From NCBI RefSeq assembly GCF_036263595.1, contig NZ_DATAGQ010000151.1:1-64000 (forward strand): a DNA stretch of 64,000 nucleotides. Direction: 5' to 3'. The notes under the pieces were generated by a model that was not told the DNA's origin, searched no databases, and worked only from the letters and a program-made list of their open reading frames with translations. The position numbers were made by a program, and so were the translations under genes. This document shows, piece by piece, positions 62,653 through 64,000 of the stretch. Each line of letters begins with the position of its first letter. The first letter of the stretch is position 1. This stretch comes from Geminicoccus sp036263595 (GTDB lineage Bacteria; Pseudomonadota; Alphaproteobacteria; Geminicoccales; Geminicoccaceae).

Positions 62653-64000
62653 TCATGGCGCACGCGAGACGACGATGTCCAGTTCGCGGATCTTTTTCCG
62701 CAGGGTGTTGCGGTTCATGCCGAGCAGGTCGGCTGCACGCAACTGGTTACCGCGCGTCACCGTGAGTGCCTTGCCAATCAGCGGTCGCTCGATCTCGCGC
62801 AGGACCCGCTCATAAATTCCGTCTGGCGGCAGGCCGCCATCATGCGCCTTGAACCATCGTTCCAGGTGCCGCTCCACCGCTGTCGAGAGGGTCTCTTCCA
62901 CCAGCGTCAGCGCTTCGCCGTTGCTGTCGGTTCCCGCTGACGAATGGGCAACAGATGGCCGAGCCTCGGCCTGCTCCAGTTCGGCGGCGATCGTGTCTTC
63001 GGCCAGGATCTCGTCGGTATAGAGCACAGACAGGCGCCTGATGAGGTTCTCCAACTCCCTGACATTGCCGGGCCAAGGGTGTGACTTGAGCCGGATCATC
63101 GCTTCCGGCGTGAGGCTTTTGAGAGCCAGCCCGTCGGCCGCTCCCTTGGCGAAGAAGTGCTGTGCCAGGGCGGGGATATCGTCCACGCGCTCACGAAGGG
63201 GCGGCAGCCGGACCGGGACCACGTTCAGTCGGTAGAAGAGGTCCTCTCGGAAAAGCCCCTGGGAGACCATCTGGCGGAGGTCGCGATGAGACGCCGCAAC
63301 GATCCTGAGATTGGTCTTGATTGCATGGGTGCCGCCCACCGGCAGGAACTCGCCCTGCTGGAGCACACGCAGGAGACGTGTTTGCGCCTCCAGCGGCATG
63401 TCGCCGATCTCGTCCAGGAACAGCGTACCGCCATTCGCCTGCTCGAACCGCCCGACACGCCTGGCATGAGCACCCGTGAACGCTCCCTTCTCGTGGCCGA
63501 ACAGCTCCGATTCGATGAGTTCACGTGGGATCGCCGCCATGTTCACGGCAACGAACGGGCCGTTCTTGCGCTTGCCGAATTCGTGGAGCGCCTTGGCGAC
63601 CAATTCCTTGCCGGTGCCGCTCTCGCCGGCGATCAGGACCGTGAGGTCCGTTCCGGTGAGCCGGGCGATGATCCGGTAGATCTCCTGCATGGCCGCCGAC
63701 CGGCCGATGATCGGCAGGTTGTCGTCCAGTCCGTGCAGCACGTCCTTGTTGCCGCCCGGGCGGCGTTTCGGCTGGGAGAGAGCCCGCTGCACCGCTGCGG
63801 TAAGGTTGCCGAGATCGAACGGCTTGGGCAGATACTCGAAGGCCCCACGCTCCGCCGCGCGCACCGCCGTCAGCAGGGTGTTTTGCGCGCTCATCACGAT
63901 CACCGGCAGATCAGGCCGCGCCGACCGGATCCGCGGCAGCAGGTCCAGCGTGTTCTCATCAGGCAGCATGACGTCGGTGAGGACGATGTCGCCCTCGCCT
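62653..64000 (-). CDS. ntrC: nitrogen regulation response regulator NtrC, 5' part outside window
   Basis: The frame is open to the right edge, so the N-terminus of the receiver is missing. The visible receiver end has the phosphoacceptor region LTDVMLPDE and K in LPKPFD. The AAA+ domain is complete: GESGTGKE, the sigma-54 loop GAFTGA (KGAFTGAHARR) and GGTLFLDEIGDMP. The Fis-like helix-turn-helix ends KALTVTRGNQLRAADLLGMNRNTLRKKI. It activates sigma-54 promoters under nitrogen limitation. ntrY follows after 53 bases. Confidence 0.95.
   Translation of the reverse strand, partial: GEGDIVLTDVMLPDENTLDLLPRIRSARPDLPVIVMSAQNTLLTAVRAAERGAFEYLPKPFDLGNLTAAVQRALSQPKRRPGGNKDVLHGLDDNLPIIGRSAAMQEIYRIIARLTGTDLTVLIAGESGTGKELVAKALHEFGKRKNGPFVAVNMAAIPRELIESELFGHEKGAFTGAHARRVGRFEQANGGTLFLDEIGDMPLEAQTRLLRVLQQGEFLPVGGTHAIKTNLRIVAASHRDLRQMVSQGLFREDLFYRLNVVPVRLPPLRERVDDIPALAQHFFAKGAADGLALKSLTPEAMIRLKSHPWPGNVRELENLIRRLSVLYTDEILAEDTIAAELEQAEARPSVAHSSAGTDSNGEALTLVEETLSTAVERHLERWFKAHDGGLPPDGIYERVLREIERPLIGKALTVTRGNQLRAADLLGMNRNTLRKKIRELDIVVSRAP

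Overview
The window is high-GC bacterial chromosome from an alphaproteobacterium, most likely a Rhodospirillales/Geminicoccales-type organism. Support comes from the gene order ntrC-ntrY-ntrX-dat-hfq-hflX, a MlaD/DUF2155 pair beside accBC-aat, an HpcH-type malyl-CoA lyase, a Bpt/Ate-type leucyltransferase, and frequent GTG/TTG starts with 1-8 nt operon overlaps. No rRNA, tRNA, CRISPR array, prophage or insertion sequence was found.

Layout. 1-4.1 kb: end of a DUF4139 protein, a Crp/Fnr regulator, a zinc alcohol dehydrogenase and a small membrane protein. 4.1-13.1 kb: an accessory catabolic island. A TIM-barrel sugar-phosphate isomerase/epimerase diverges from an operon of two CUT1 ABC permeases, a Tat-like substrate-binding protein, an FGGY kinase, a G1P-dehydrogenase-like and a GpsA-like polyol-phosphate dehydrogenase and an RpiB-family isomerase, closed by a strong terminator. 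13.6-17.1 kb: an N,N-dimethylformamidase-like small/large subunit pair and an SDR. 17.1-22.5 kb (minus): Cache-type adenylate/guanylate cyclase, LysE exporter, RidA-like protein, GNAT acetyltransferase, aroB, aroK. 22.5-26.2 kb (plus): tiny membrane protein, secreted helical protein, xerD, malyl-CoA lyase. 26.3-37.7 kb: htpX, malic enzyme, a lipoprotein with a hairpin over its ribosome-binding site, a GST with a long disordered tail, about 1 kb without a recognisable gene, a ferredoxin reductase/ferredoxin pair, a hydrolase, bpt and an AcuI-like reductase. 37.8-45.5 kb: aroQ-accB-accC-aat facing mlaD-DUF2155, then dapF-mtaB-(toxin-antitoxin)-ftsY. 45.7-53.8 kb: ffh-rpsP-rimM-trmD-rplS, leuC-leuD-leuB and asd. 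53.9-64 kb: xseA-mazG facing the ntrC-ntrY-ntrX-dat-hfq-hflX block.

How it fits together. The island at 4-13 kb reads as uptake, phosphorylation, oxidation and isomerisation of a short alditol. Its RpiB-like enzyme has lost the two histidines that handle ring-closed sugars, which fits a four-carbon substrate that cannot cyclise. The amidase-like unit behind it would release formate and an amine if it acts like its characterised relatives. Malyl-CoA lyase, malic enzyme and the acrylyl-CoA reductase-like protein fit C2/C3 assimilation.

Most unusual: the dimethylformamidase-like operon, the modified RpiB in the alditol island, a MazEF-type toxin-antitoxin module with its own AT-rich promoter translationally coupled to ftsY, an hflX gene with no standard start codon for its conserved N-terminus, and a short GAACGAACCC repeat in two unrelated intergenic spaces.
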